This document shows positions 8,593-20,461 of a stretch of 24,348 nucleotides of DNA, in pieces. The notes under the pieces are model-generated. The model did no database searches and was not told the DNA's origin. It saw nothing but the letters and a program-made list of their open reading frames with translations. Each line of letters begins with the position of its first letter. Within the stretch, counting starts at the first letter, position 1. A program made the position numbers and the translations under genes. Source of the stretch: Ectocarpus siliculosus (lineage: Eukaryota; Sar; Phaeophyceae; Ectocarpales; Ectocarpaceae). The stretch spans positions 40,929-65,276 of the forward strand of contig FN648648.1 in the NCBI GenBank assembly GCA_000310025.1, given 5' to 3'.

Positions 8593-11500
8593 TATTTGTA
8601 TTGGTTGTCGGTTGGACGCTCGACAGGGGACGAGCGCTCCCTTGGAGATGAGTGATGGTTTCCTGGCCGCGAGGGAAGGGGGAAGAGGAAGAGGCTAGAG
8701 CGAGGAGGAGAAACGGTAGAGTCAGAACATTTGTGCAGGATATGCAGGGAGAGATAGACTGTAGCGTTCATCAATTTTCATCAACCGAGGGGGGAAGTTG
8801 ACGCTAGGAGCTGGCTACGACATCGGAAACAATAACGAAGACATATGCATATTAACGCGTAGCCTCAGTCGCGTTTTCATGTGTCGGGGTCTTTCGACGT
8901 TCTTGGTCTGGCGGCCCTCTGTCCGTTTGTAACTGGTACGCCACCACCCGCCCACACCTGATCTCCCGTATTGTGGGGACGTTGTGTGACGTTGTGGGTT
9001 GGTGCGTTGTTTCAAGAGCCGTGCTCGATTTCGGACCCGGAATGTCGCACCGCCTAAGGGTGCGAGCACCTTTCGACACCCAGGACAGGCTGCTAAGGTC
9101 ACCTTTCCCTATTCCTGAGCGGAAGCATCTTCCTAGACGATCCCCTACACAGCGCGTGGTTTGTGGCGCCACTTGGCTTGACTTGACCAGCCTTGTCGGC
9201 GCACCACGCCGATACACTCTTTAATTGTCGCGCGCTGGTGTTTTTTTGTTAGGGAGTTGTTGGCCGTTCGTTGTGTAGCCGGGGCGAAGCGTTTTGGGTG
9301 CTGCTGACGGGCCCAAAAACGTATTCAAACAAACGGAGCGGCACACTTTTTCTCTCTGTGGTTGGTGAAGTGACGTGTGTGTTTGTCTAGATCGGGGGTG
9401 ATATATAGTTTGTGTTACATTTTGCTTCGTTTGTCCACGCTGTTAAATGTTTTGCGGTAGCTCTCAGCGAGAAAGGCGCTCGGCCAATATTGTGTTCGAG
9501 TTGTAGACTGTCATTGTAGTGTTGGTGAAGGATTTTTGTACAGAGATGCGTGGGCTGCTAGTGTATAGCCAGGAGCAGGCTCAACCGTCTCTCCGCTTTC
9601 TGAACTCCCCGCCGTTGGGAGGAAGGGGGCATTACGTTTACGGTAGTTGGGGCCTCTCTGCTTGTGGTGTTGGTGTCGTGGACAAGGGAAGGTTAATTTT
9701 AATCCTGGTCACGTCTGCTGAGCGGCGCAATTAGTGCATTTCCTTTGGCGTGTTCTCCAGGTTTTAGTGAAGACAGCATCACGTGTATCCCGTAGTGCGG
9801 CGGCTCTATTGATTCTCAATCAATGCTCTTCTTCGCCAGCTGAGCTGGCTTGTCTGTTTCTTGGCATCCACAGCCCGTTGTCGAGAAAGAGAGCGTCATC
9901 ATGGCGGTGTAAGACCTATCCTCTTTGACGTAACTCACTTGAGAGGTGTTCTCTTTCTCTTTCTCTTGTTAGCGCGTGCTTGGGTTTTTCGAGGCAACAG
10001 GCCTTCGGTGGCGGAGGGCTTCCCTCCAACATAAATCGGTACACTGCTCTACGGCAGCAGTCCACTGAAACGGAGCAATATCGCGCCTCACGTCGCCGTA
10101 GATTGTGTAGCCGTAGGGACGTGGGGAACGCATCGCCTGTTGCTTTGCCCTCTGGCGGGGGCTCGTGTGTACGATCGGTTTTCCACCGGTGTAGTGTCTG
10201 CAAGACAGTCGCTACAGGCGGGGAGGCACCCCCTTCGAGTATGTACATCAGGTAGCGTTGCGGCGAGGCGTCCGATTGTAGCATGGTGTAGGAGAGATGC
10301 AGGCCAGTTTACAGCAGGGTGTGTGTTAGAGATGGATCTCTCGTGGGTGGGCACCTTATAGATGATGCCACCCAAAAATTGTGGTGGGTGTGTCGTTGGC
10401 CAGTCTTATTTTCGGTGCGCGAGAGGATTGATTGAGGCTGACCGAGGCCACACCGTTGGAGCTGGAAGAAAATAGTTTAAAATATGGTGAATATTTGGGA
10501 TGCAAGGCTTTTCTTGTTTTATGGCGTCCCTCCTCGCTGATCAGGAAGATGATCCGAGTAAAAAGAAGCTGTTTTTGTCAAGGAAAATGCGCGGTTTCAA
10601 CGATACGACTGTGGTTGGCAGCAAGAGGAGTCTGCTGCTACATGCCATTCTGTGTTTCGTGTCCACGGAGATAAACGTTAGTCTACTAGCGCTGCAGGGA
10701 CTTTTTGGTGGGGGGAGCAGTGCATATGCACGTAGGGTTTAACGTATGCTCTGCGGCTTGCTTTCTTTACAAAGAAGAGATTGATTAGTCGCGCCGAAGG
10801 TGAAGTGGCAGCGGAGTGCACGTGTGCTGCGTAATTTCTCACTCCTGCCTAAAACATCCCCCTCATTGAGAGGCAAGTACTGTAACCAAGTCTTGTTCGT
10901 TTCCACCTCCTCTCCGCCCGACAAAAAATGGATGTACCCATCTGCAGGCACTCATTCCTCTTTTCGAAGTTTGTTCGGCCGGGCGAAGAGAACAGTATTC
11001 GTCGATACGGTTGCGCCGACTTCAGCAGCACCACGTCGTGCCTGCCTCCTTGTGGATACAATGCACTAGCCAAGGGTCTCATGCCGAGACACGTGTGTCG
11101 TTATCAAACGATTACGTTCGGGTATACGATTTAGCAACAGCCTACGCACAAATCACTCCGACCCCGCACATGTGCCGTTTGCTTGTGCCCTAACGGTGAC
11201 TGTTCTGCACATGACGTAACGAATACACAACGCGTCTCTGTCCTCAAAGGAACAATGGATATCGTCAACCGTATACAATTCATCATTCTCTTTCCTCCAG
11301 GCAAAAAAATATATATATTTTTTTGGTTCTGCAACCAGAAAAAATGCCGATCAATCTAAATCTTGAGCTTTCGACAACGGTGATCGCTAAACGCTCTTCC
11401 GTGCAACACACAGGGCTCGCATCCGTAACCGACGACGTCTTTATTGGATGGTCGGATGGCGAAACGAACACCAACCCCGCTAACCCCGGGACTGCTGCCA

Positions 11501-12526
11501 AACGAAATTCTAAGCGTGTTGCGTGAAGGGCAGCAGCGACACGGTGGTTAGACTGCAAGAACGCCATGACTGGCAGTCACTGGTCACAAGGCCGAGGGAA
11601 ACATTTTCCACGCCGGGAAAAAAGAAAGTCGCCACTTCGACCGACAGGGTGCGTAGGCTACGCTCGAGCGGAAAGGGCCCGCAATCCGTGAAACAAGGGC
11701 GAGCCGTGCGATCGCCCAGCACAAGGCCATTCATCGTACTCATCTCCCCATTTCCAAACACAAGATCAATTCGCGACGCTCCTGCTTCCGCCAACGCTAC
11801 GAGAAACACAACAAGAGAGAAGAAGCCGCAAGTAGTCCGTATGCCACAAGCCCGAAAACTTGGCCTTCCCTATCGCCTTGGCTGCCCTCGAGGAGTCTCC
11901 TTCTTCACTCGGCACCGGGAAAGCGGGTGCGGAGCGCGTGCAAAAAAAGAAGCTTTGTCTCCTCTCACCCCATTTTATCTCTCTTCACGGTTCGAGAAGA
12001 AAAAACACGGAGCTGGCACGGTCTTTGGCTTCTCCTCCTCCGTCATCCTCCCTTCCCTGGCCGCCTTCTCCTTCTGCCCTCACAGTTTTCCCTTCCTCCC
12101 GATCTCCAACCCACCCCCGCCAACCACCTGAGGACACACGGACTCTCCGGTGTTCAGCAGCTGGGTATGGCCAACACAGAACAGCCTTGCATGCCGAGTA
12201 TGAGCGTGTTGCCGAAACCCCGCCGAACGGTGTCCTTACGTCAATTCCACTCTTCTCTCAGCCTCTCCCATGGCCAGTTAATGATGCACATCGTCCCACA
12301 GCTCAGAAATCTCTTCGTGCAGCTCTTCCCCCGCCAACCTCAAATCTGCCATTTTTCTTCTCGGTTCCAGCGCCCCCCGCTCCCACCATGGGTCAGATCT
12401 TACCCCCCCAGTGGGCAGTGCTCCTCGAAAAATAATGAAAAGAAAATGGTTCAAGTTCAAGGACAACACCCCCCCACCCTTCCTAAACGGCGTGTTGACG
12501 GCAACGTCAACCCGGACCCAATCTGA
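8593..12526. other. Convergent intergenic region / 3' UTRs
   Basis: The HMG gene ends on the left and ISCU ends on the right, so this 3.9 kb is downstream of both. A small hairpin (CGCTCG/CGAGCG, 8617-8636) lies 24 bases after the HMG stop. A 22-bp A/T palindrome lies at 11303-11324. From about 11860 to 12500 all three plus frames are largely open, because the DNA is C-rich and poor in stops. No domain was recognised on either strand; the polyadenylation sites are unknown. Confidence 0.55.
11303..11324. repeat. Perfect 22-bp A/T palindrome
   Basis: Seven A, four TA, seven T, self-complementary throughout, followed by a small GGTT/AACC hairpin. Its role is unknown. Confidence 0.8.
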
Positions 12527-14734
12527 TCATGCCGCTAACGCGTGTTGTGCCGGCTTGGCGACGGCGCCCTTGTCCTGGAGGTCTTTGATTGCCGCCTTGA
12601 TCGCGTCCTCTGCGAGCATGCTGCGGGCCGGAGACAGAATACAGCACACGCGGACACACCGCGAGAGAGCGACAAATCAAAATCAAGTCTATGTTACATG
12701 ATAGCTGCCGCCCTTGACACGAAACATTCAACAAAGAGGGTTGCCAAACAGAGGGCACCCGCCGCCCTCGATGGCCGTCACTCGTCTGTCGCTCGTGTAT
12801 ATACCAGTGACGAAGGAGAAAACACGCGGAGGTAGTAGCGGGGAGAGAGAGAGGTGTGTCCAACCGAGCTCTACTTATTCTACTAGAAATGTTCCCTTGC
12901 CTGCAGTGCAGCTTCACCGGCGGCAACTTGAGGTGCCCTGCGATGTCGGTGTTCTTGATCTTCAAGCTTTCGTCCACGGAGCGCCCCTTGAGCCACTCCG
13001 TCGCTACGCTGCTCGACGCGATCGCCGACCCGCACCCGAACGTCTTGAACTTCGACTCGGTGATCACCCCGTTCTCGTCCACCTTAAAAAAACGACGAGA
13101 GACGGGGAGACGAAATAAAGACAAGGAGACAGAGAAAACATTACGAGTAAGAGAGATATCAAACACACAGGGAAAAGAACACGTCCACGCCACAGCCGGT
13201 GGTGCACGAGACACACGACACGCATGCAGCAAGCAACACAGCAGATACACTGGCATGGTTTTGAAGCAGGGGGTGAACACCAGACGACACGCGATAGTAT
13301 TGAGGATACTTTTGATAAGTTGGTGCGATAGCACCGTTCCGAGCCCACATCGCATGAGAAGAAGCGGTGAGTTTGACCCGCGTTGAGGGGCCGACTCTCT
13401 CTACGTGGCAGACGGCCAAAACGGGGGGAGGGGTGGCGTGCCTTCGTCCTGGATTGTTTCGCGTCGGGTGGAAGAGTATGTGGCTGAGAAAAAACAACAA
13501 GGAGTTACATGTCTTATCGCCACGTTGTGGTTCGGTCTCGCGGACCTCTTCGTTCTGCCTGCTACCAAAAGTAAATATGCCGAAAGATCGTGCAACCACC
13601 GGAATCGGGGCAAGAAACGAATAGGTGAATATAGATTTTCCGTGGGCATAGCACCCGGCTCCCGGTGACTCACCTTGATCTGCAGCTTCATGACATCACC
13701 GCAGGCCGGCGCCCCAACCAGACCCTGTCGTTTGTACCGACGAGATGGTTTTGAGCGCAAGGGCAAAAGCCCAGCGAATCCAGGGGGTAAAAGGCGGACG
13801 TACGCGGTCTGTGAGCCGGCTGTCAGTCGTAAGGGAAGCCAGAGCAAGAACTACCTGCATCATGCTTCTCGGCAACAGCAGTATCTCTCATCATCGGACT
13901 GGTGCATGTTGTTGTGGACTCGCGCATTGAGCATTGACGACTTCGTAAACGCTTTAACTGCTGTCACCGCCCATTTCTGAGGTGAAGGAAAGATCACTGA
14001 CGCTATGTTGGTGCAGCTGCAAGCGCTGCTAAGCGCTGCTCTGTTGGCAAGTGTTCCGCTACGTGGCAGAATCTCAAAAACCTTGTCCAGAAGGTGATTA
14101 GGTCGGTAATTTGCGGGGTGTTAAGGCGGGGAGGAGCTACCTGTATGGGCGCAAACGAGCAATCCGTGAAAATAGTACTTGATTTTCTCAAACTATTATA
14201 CTCCCTGGTGGTGTGGGATGGTTGAGGTACATACATTCAGCAGTAGCCGACACCGACTGGAGCAACGTGATCGAAGTTGCTGGCCCAGTGAAGATATCGT
14301 GACAGGCAAACGCGTAGCCGTCACAACTAGTTTTCCCGGGATATATACGCGATTCCTCAGTGTGCGCGTGCCGCACTAACTGCTGCAGGTAGATAATCAC
14401 CGGGGTCGGTGCCAAGTCCGTACGGTTGCAGCAACGCAAGATGCCTGGTTAGTGATGAACACACACGGCATTACAGAAGTTGCCGCATCGATTGAGGTTG
14501 CCAAACGCGCGCCTTATTCCATCCAACGTTTTAGCGCCGAATCTCCAGTAACCTCACCGTACCCACGAACTTGTCCTTCTTGTCCATGGAGCCGACGTTG
14601 CGAGGATTCTCGTAGTGCTCGACGATGTTGTCGTGGTAGCTTCTCCTCTGATGCGCCACCGCTGCTCCTGACCGCCGCATCCCGGCTAGCCCACCCGCGA
14701 CAGTTTTCCGCGTTACATTCTGCAAAGTGTTCAT
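12527..14734 (-). CDS. ISCU: Mitochondrial iron-sulfur cluster scaffold ISCU, complete
   Basis: Four exons, 14734-14558, 13724-13674, 13082-12901 and 12620-12527, give a 167-residue protein ending at TGA 12529-12527. Residues 1-31 are a basic, hydroxylated presequence with no acidic residue, typical of mitochondrial import. The mature part starts at [18 protein letters not shown] and follows the IscU fold throughout. The three cluster-binding cysteines are present: [13 protein letters not shown] (with its Asp), [19 protein letters not shown], and [14 protein letters not shown] is the HSP70 chaperone binding site. ISCU assembles [2Fe-2S] clusters with NFS1, ISD11, frataxin and ferredoxin in the matrix; this is family knowledge. 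The last residues ([20 protein letters not shown]) are recovered only if intron 3 uses a GC donor. Upstream in-frame ATGs exist (for example at 14920), but the sequence they add does not look like a presequence. Length matches the family. Confidence 0.97.
12621..12900 (-). other. GC-AG intron of ISCU (intron 3)
   Basis: The donor is CTGCAG|GCAAGG and the acceptor CCCGCAG|CATGCTC. Splicing there gives [16 protein letters not shown], which is the conserved ISCU sequence. No GT near 12901 keeps the frame, so the non-canonical donor is required. Phase 2. Confidence 0.93.
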
Positions 14735-17245
14735 CGTGGCCTTATGTGTGCTGCATGGGAAGACATCCAACAAGTGAGCGAACCACCCAAGAAGCCGTGG
14801 GGTGTTGCACGCCAAGAGCGGGGTGGGAGTGCGAAAGAGGAGAGAGGTCAGATGTACGCACGGTAGACCAGCCATTAGGAACCGGCGAACCGGCGGCGTA
14901 TTTCTGTCTCGAGAATACAAGGTGCGGTCTGTTTCAATAAAAAAACAAACCCTCGGTCACGTGCTGGCAGCAGAGTGAGACTTGGAAGGCATCAGCAACA
15001 GACAGGTGACCAGACGTTGGACCTATGCTTCGTCATTTTTGAGTAATGATGCGCCCGGCGTCGCGGCGATTGTCGTCTTCCTGCCGGAGCGCTTCGTGCG
15101 GGTCGACGCAGCAAACCAGCTCTCTGTTGCACTTGAGGGAACAGCTCTGAGAGAGAGACTTGGCAAGCTCACTTCCATGGCCGCAAACAAAACAATCGAG
15201 TCCTACCCGCCTCACGGTGGAGACACGTCAGTAATGTAGCCATGATTTTGGCTCACCTGCTTGGTGGTGAGTTGAGTATGTGAGAGATGGAGCGGCTTGT
15301 AGTTGGTAAGGTGGGTGCTGGTGCTGATGCTGCGTGTTTGTTGGTCATCGGGGAGCACACAGATGAGACCCGAGGGGGGGTCTTTTTTCGTAGATCGCGG
15401 AGATTGAATAGCAGAGATGATCATGTGATCATGTGACGCGGAGATTGAACGGGCGCGAAATCTTAATCTTTGGTGTGGCGGTGTCTGCAATGGCGCGTTT
15501 TACCCCTCACCTAACCAGGGGGCGCTCTCAGGAAGTTCAAGGGGTGAAGAGGTGTTGTCGACTCTGAACAATGTACAATGATCCGCACACACGACACAAC
15601 GTACAACAGCAGTGTATACAGTCCGTTCCTTGCAAGATTTTCTGAGATATCGGGGTCTGGGACAGGATGACCGCTATTGAGAAAGACCGGTGGGCATTAG
15701 CAAGCCACCGGGCGCTGCTCAACGTTCCCCGCGAGTTACCCATGAGATGCATCCGGTTGTCAAAACACCGTATATAGAACATCGTCACTATAGTGTGTGA
15801 AGTTGCGCATATTCTTGCAACGACTCTCTCTGCGCCGAGGCTAACGAGGTGGTCGTGATGTCCCAGGGGTTAAGCCTTTTTCAGGCGACCAAGGCTCGGA
15901 CAGAATTTTGGGGTGTGATGCATACGAGAACCACAAGGGATTCGTGACCAGCCAGCAGCAGCACCTGCTGCTGGTGGCTGCTGTTGGAGGAGACAGAGCA
16001 CGCATCGGGGCCGAAGTTTCTCTGCGATGTACGGGGGAAGAGGAGACGAAAAGTCGTCATTTGACCAGACGAAGAAACAACGCGTGGACGCGCGTGCCAA
16101 GGACGATGATCAAACACGAGACCGACGTGGACGCTGTGAGCATAGGCGAAACACGAGGACGCATGTTCGAGGACGGCAAAAGGCGAATGAAGCGCCCGTC
16201 CAGGCCACCGCAAACATCAGAACGAATGGTATCACACGCAGTGACGGGTTGCCGTTGCCACTGTCGGTTAGTGTTGCTCACGCCCTTGGGGCACAGCAGT
16301 AGTGGGCACATAAACGTGTAGCGCCGCCAGAACCTCAAAAACGACATTGTACCATCACGATCGCCTTGTCTCGACGCACCGCGTGCATGGTGGACGTGGT
16401 CTCCGATGCGTTTGGTAACGCGCCGGCATGATGGATCAGACAGCGCTCGTGTACCCATCATCGGGCTGGTGCGACCAAGAGTCCATCGCCACCAGTAATA
16501 TTCTTGTTCGCACCAAAAATCTTGGCCGCATCCCTAATGGACCTACTTGCAGGCTTTTCTCAACCTCTACAACCTTTGTTGCAACGATACAAACAACCAA
16601 ATGCTACCGTTCTCGAGGAAGCAGGTTGCCTTTTCGCCGAATCCTTCGCACAATTCTCAACAACTCAGGAAGTCTTCTCGCCTTGCCTTGAAGCACAAAA
16701 CACAGGCAGGGAACACAGCAGCAGAACTTCCATGATACCCCCCCTGCGCCCCCCCCCCCCAACCCTCTCTTCACACCCAAATATCAGGGCTTGCGGGTCG
16801 GCTGCACCAGCCTACTGTAGCACCCCGGAAACAGTCCACCACTTCCTTGCCAGGGGTTCCTCCCGCTAAGCGAACGGAAATATCTGTTGATGGGAACGAT
16901 GATGCAGATTGAGCAATGTGGGCAAACGCTCAATAGGGCACCGAGATATCGGTCCGGGGAAGGAGGGTCCGATGAGTTGTCTTGCTACGTTGGGTACCGC
17001 ATGGGCGCATATGCGTGGCGAGGAGGGGTACATACAGAGAACGAGAGGGTTCGGTGCCATTTGCAAGAGGGCGTCATACAAGCACGAAGAATCCAGTCAA
17101 ACATCGATTGCGCGGTAGACGACAAAAAATAATGGCGAATGATGTACACAGCAGTGAAATTCGCGATGTACCACAACTTTTTTGACAGCTGAAGAAAAGT
17201 AGCACACAAAGCATCACTTCCTTGACTCTTTCCTCCCTCCCCTGC
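14735..17245. other. Region between ISCU and LHC; no firm gene
   Basis: Both neighbours are on the minus strand, so this holds the ISCU promoter and 5' UTR (left part) and the LHC 3' UTR (right part). Visible structures are a 13-bp direct repeat at 15396/15437, a CAG/CTG hairpin at 15951-15985 and a poly-C tract near 16739-16760. Open frames such as 16504-16869 (plus) match nothing I recognise. Confidence 0.55.
15396..15449. repeat. 13-bp direct repeat flanking tandem TGATCA sites
   Basis: CGCGGAGATTGAA occurs at 15396-15408 and 15437-15449. Between the copies GATCATGT is repeated twice (15419-15434), making two TGATCA palindromes. It lies about 0.7 kb upstream of the ISCU start. Confidence 0.8.
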
Positions 17246-20200
17246 TCATCTTCCTTTTTCCATCTCTGTCGTTCTCTCTCTTACGTTCCCGTTGAGAAGC
17301 TGCTCCACGGGTCCCTCCCCCGTCACGAGCTCCTGCACCAAGCACCCCACCACACCCAGCATTGCCAGGCGTCCGTGCTTCAGCTCGGCCATCTGAACCT
17401 TATCCCACTCCTCCTTGTCCACCGGCTTCGCGAACGCTCCAAACTCGCCGAGCTCTCCCGGAGCTCTGTCTATGTAGTCCTGGTGTGTCGGCGGCGGCGG
17501 CCACAAGGATTAAAAAAGTGGAGTTCCGGCATCGCAAGAAACAGGCCAGCTAGGGGAAGGGAGCCCGAACCTCGACGAGAGGCATCACTTCACCGACCGC
17601 GGTGTGACGTTATGGTGTTAGGTGGGCATGGCCCCGCCGGTGCGTTGAATACGCCCAGGGCTTGTTCAAGGTAACCCTTCCTTACGAGGTGGCTGCAGAG
17701 GCCACGAAAGACAACGCATGCCACCAAAATAGGTTCGACCTTTCGGTTTGAAATAAGCCCATAAGGTCGGGAAGCCAGAACTTACATAACAAGCAAATGT
17801 CCTGCTTTTCGACCAACTGCTGTTCCGTGCGAAATGAACGGACACACCCAAAGATAAGTTGGTACCAGTACTATGCAAGGCGTGTTCTCGTATACCAAGC
17901 TAGAAACTTTAGAAACACAAGACCGACGGCACTGCTGTTGCTGGACTGCTGAGTATGCGCCGCCATAACACGAACTGCCGCGCTTTGTACCTTTGCTGCA
18001 GTGCCAGAGAGAATAACGCGCGGGCAGACTCACACCTGCTTCCCTATCGTGAGTTCCACCACCCCAATGCCCAACAGAAACAGCACCACGTTGTTTCCCT
18101 CGGTCGACAAGAGCCCCTTCAGCACCGCCAGCGGGCGCGCTGGATTAGACACGGGAAACGGCGGGAAACCCGGGAAGCGCACGAAGGACTGCACCAAGAT
18201 ACCGGTGACGGCGAGCATCGCCACCTGTCGGGCAGACGAACACAAGGAGGGGTTGCCGTCGACACTGGTGTTTGGTGCGTGGAAGCTTGCTTGTGACCAC
18301 GTTTCCGCGAAGCACCAGTGAAGCGCTGATATAGCTGCAGGCGGGCAGGCAGGAGGGGGCGGACAACTACTTCCGTGTTTCCAAACGAAACCATGTCACA
18401 TTGTTTCCAGGTCAAACACGGGAGTGAGTGCAGAGATGGGTCGGCAGGGGCTCGACTGTGGGGGCTTCCACAAGCAAGTGAAGTACTTGCCAGACGTGGC
18501 GGGTTAAACAAGCGAACTACGAATGTATTTGAGGGGAAGAAGCAGATCCCGTCCATCGCCCTCTCTTTCCCTTCACTCTTTCTGTTGTCCTATCTTATGG
18601 TTTTCCCTTCCGTATCCCCTGAGGTTTGACAATAGACACACAGTCACCGACAGCCACAAACTTCAGACCGGGGACCGGGCACAGGATTATATTATCTGCA
18701 AATCCTTTTTTTTTAAGTATTGCACAAGGTTGTGGTATCACAATGCACAGAGGCATGAACAAGACAGGATCTCGGGTGACGACTGCTCTACACCGCCCCC
18801 CCCCCAAAATCCTGGAAACAGAGGTATACACGGGTTCACGGAGAAGATATCTGTTGTTTTTGCCGAGAGAGAAGAACAGAATCGAACAAAAGAAACCAAG
18901 CATAAGGAGGGTCTAGAAGTGTACGGAATGTTGAAAGAGGGAGAGGGAGTACTTACATGGACAAACGGATGCAGGGACAATGCTGAAGGTCAAATTCAGG
19001 ACCGGGGACATTGGCCTTCGAGAACGTAGACGAGGTCTTAGGTAGACGATGAAGACGACAAGTTCAAACATGATCGCGGCTCCTACATGTAGTGCGAAGA
19101 CCCCATGTAACAACGGAATGTCCGTTGTACAAGGAGAGACAAGTGTAAATGACTGAGCTGAAAAAAATACAAGGGAGGTACAGGGAGATGTTTGAGGCAT
19201 GGAATAGAGAGGAGAAGACGGTAGCTGTACTGGGGAATAGGAAGTGGTTTGAAAAGGCGGGAAGTGATATCGTTAGGATAGACTAGGGAAGACATTTTCG
19301 AGCCACCTTTGGCAAACTAGGAAGGAACGGTTGGCCATCGGTGATCGGTCCTGTGGGAATAATGCTCCGTCCTTTCGAGGACGCGTGGTCAATGGTCTAA
19401 CCGCTAAGGCATGCAAAACATAGGGGTACGCCCCCCCCCACCCCCCCAAATCCCCTTGTTCATCTTACCCTTCCGTGCTTGAGCTCGACGGCCCGCCTTC
19501 GGAACAGCGAGGGTTCGTCTTTTGAAAATCCTGCGAACAATATACCAGGTGCACCGTAGGCAGGCATGAAGGCGTTATTGGGGTGCTCCATGCGATGCTA
19601 GTACGTTGGCGCAGAGACGAACGCACGTAACATTCGCGTTTGGACCAAGTACTTGCTCAGTGTGTGGTGCGAACGGATTCCATGATTTCATGCATTGACC
19701 GGGGCCCAAGGGGGGAAAAGACGGACTCTTGTTGGGGGGGGGGGGGAGGGGGGGCAGAAAAGGGGCGGCAGGGACAGACTCTTGTCGGGGGGGGGGTGCA
19801 GGTGGTAAGCCGTTGAGCGGCAGGCATGACTTCTGCTGTGTTGCCACGGTCTTGTCCGGCATCCAAAGCATGTCAACAAACCCATGATGCTGATAAATCA
19901 TAAATCCATCTTCCATCCACACGTTCATAGTGCAATACATTGTGAAGGCTGCACTATTGGAGAAGGGCTTTGCCACACAGGCGTGAGCACCACTACGATG
20001 GTTGTGGTATGTTGTAAACTGCACGGGACTTTGGCTCAGGCACCTCCCAAGGGCAATAGTGTCGGCTCAAGGGAAGATGTGCCGGCAGAATGTCCCCCTG
20101 CGTATCACCTTCTGCTCTCACATTTGAACATTTGAATAAAGCAGTAGATCTATGCTCCCCAACCGCTAAAACACCTAGTCTACTGTTTTGAACACAGCAG

Positions 20201-20459
20201 TCAGTCCACCCTTTTTCTCACCTAGCGGATCAAACAGTCCCCCGCTCTCGACGTCAGCGCCGATCATTTCCCTTATGGACATTTCGATCCTCGCTGCAGA
20301 AGACGATCTGCTGCTTGTTGAGGCATGACAGCCATTTCGTGGGGACCTCCTCCAGCAGCCTGCAGCGGTAGGTCTCAATCTTCGCGCGGTGGGCGGTATG
20401 GCAAAGCCTCTACAGCCTGCAATGAGGCCAAGGATCATGAGCGTTATCTCTCGACCCAT
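17246..20459 (-). CDS. Plastid light-harvesting chlorophyll-binding protein (FCP/LHC family)
   Basis: Exons are 20459-20222, 19530-19469, 18224-18036 and 17479 to about 17246; intron phases are 1, 0 and 0. The product is about 240 residues if read to the stop at 17248-17246, or 228 up to a possible GTAAGA donor after 17285. Residues 1-18 are a hydrophobic signal peptide, followed by an ASAFAP-like site (CRGFAIPP, with Phe after the cleavage point) and a basic Ser/Thr-rich transit peptide. This is the bipartite leader of secondary red plastids. Helix A is FRRRAVELKHGRVAMLAVTG, with its EL..GR chlorophyll-ligand motif. Helix B is NNVVLFLLGIGVVELTI. Helix C is VQMAELKHGRLAMLGVVGCL. The protein binds chlorophyll a/c and fucoxanthin in thylakoid antennae; this is family knowledge. 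The start at 20459 has a good ATG context (ACCATGG). An upstream in-frame ATG would read through a GA repeat and was rejected. I cannot assign it to an LHCF, LHCR or LHCX subgroup. The C-terminal dozen residues are doubtful. Confidence 0.94.
19431..19447. repeat. Poly-C tract next to an LHC splice donor
   Basis: On the LHC strand this is a G-run block of ten and seven G starting about 21 bases inside intron 2, just after the GTAAGA donor at 19468. Confidence 0.8.
19728..19796. repeat. Duplicated ACTCTTGT plus poly-G unit in LHC intron 1
   Basis: Two similar units, each GACTCTTGT(T/C) followed by ten or more G, are separated by a G-rich spacer. It is a strong quadruplex candidate on the plus strand, opposite to LHC transcription. 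Confidence 0.8.
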
Positions 20460-20461
20460 GG

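Noticed and set aside
11523-12526. Three overlapping plus-strand open frames of about 190-200 codons
   Set aside because: All three frames are open over the same C-rich, stop-poor DNA; the peptides are Ser/Pro-rich without domains and lie antisense to the ISCU 3' side.
12507-13355. A single 282-codon minus frame through the ISCU region
   Set aside because: It includes ISCU exon 3 but reads introns on both sides, and exon 4 in the wrong frame; the spliced model fits the family exactly.
15951-15985. CAGCAGCAG/CTGCTGCTG hairpin
   Set aside because: A short triplet-repeat palindrome, expected by chance in a genome this rich in CAG repeats; no further support.
16504-16869. 121-codon plus-strand open frame
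   Set aside because: No recognised motif, no splice partner and a poly-C-derived proline run; it lies in the presumed 3' region of the LHC gene.
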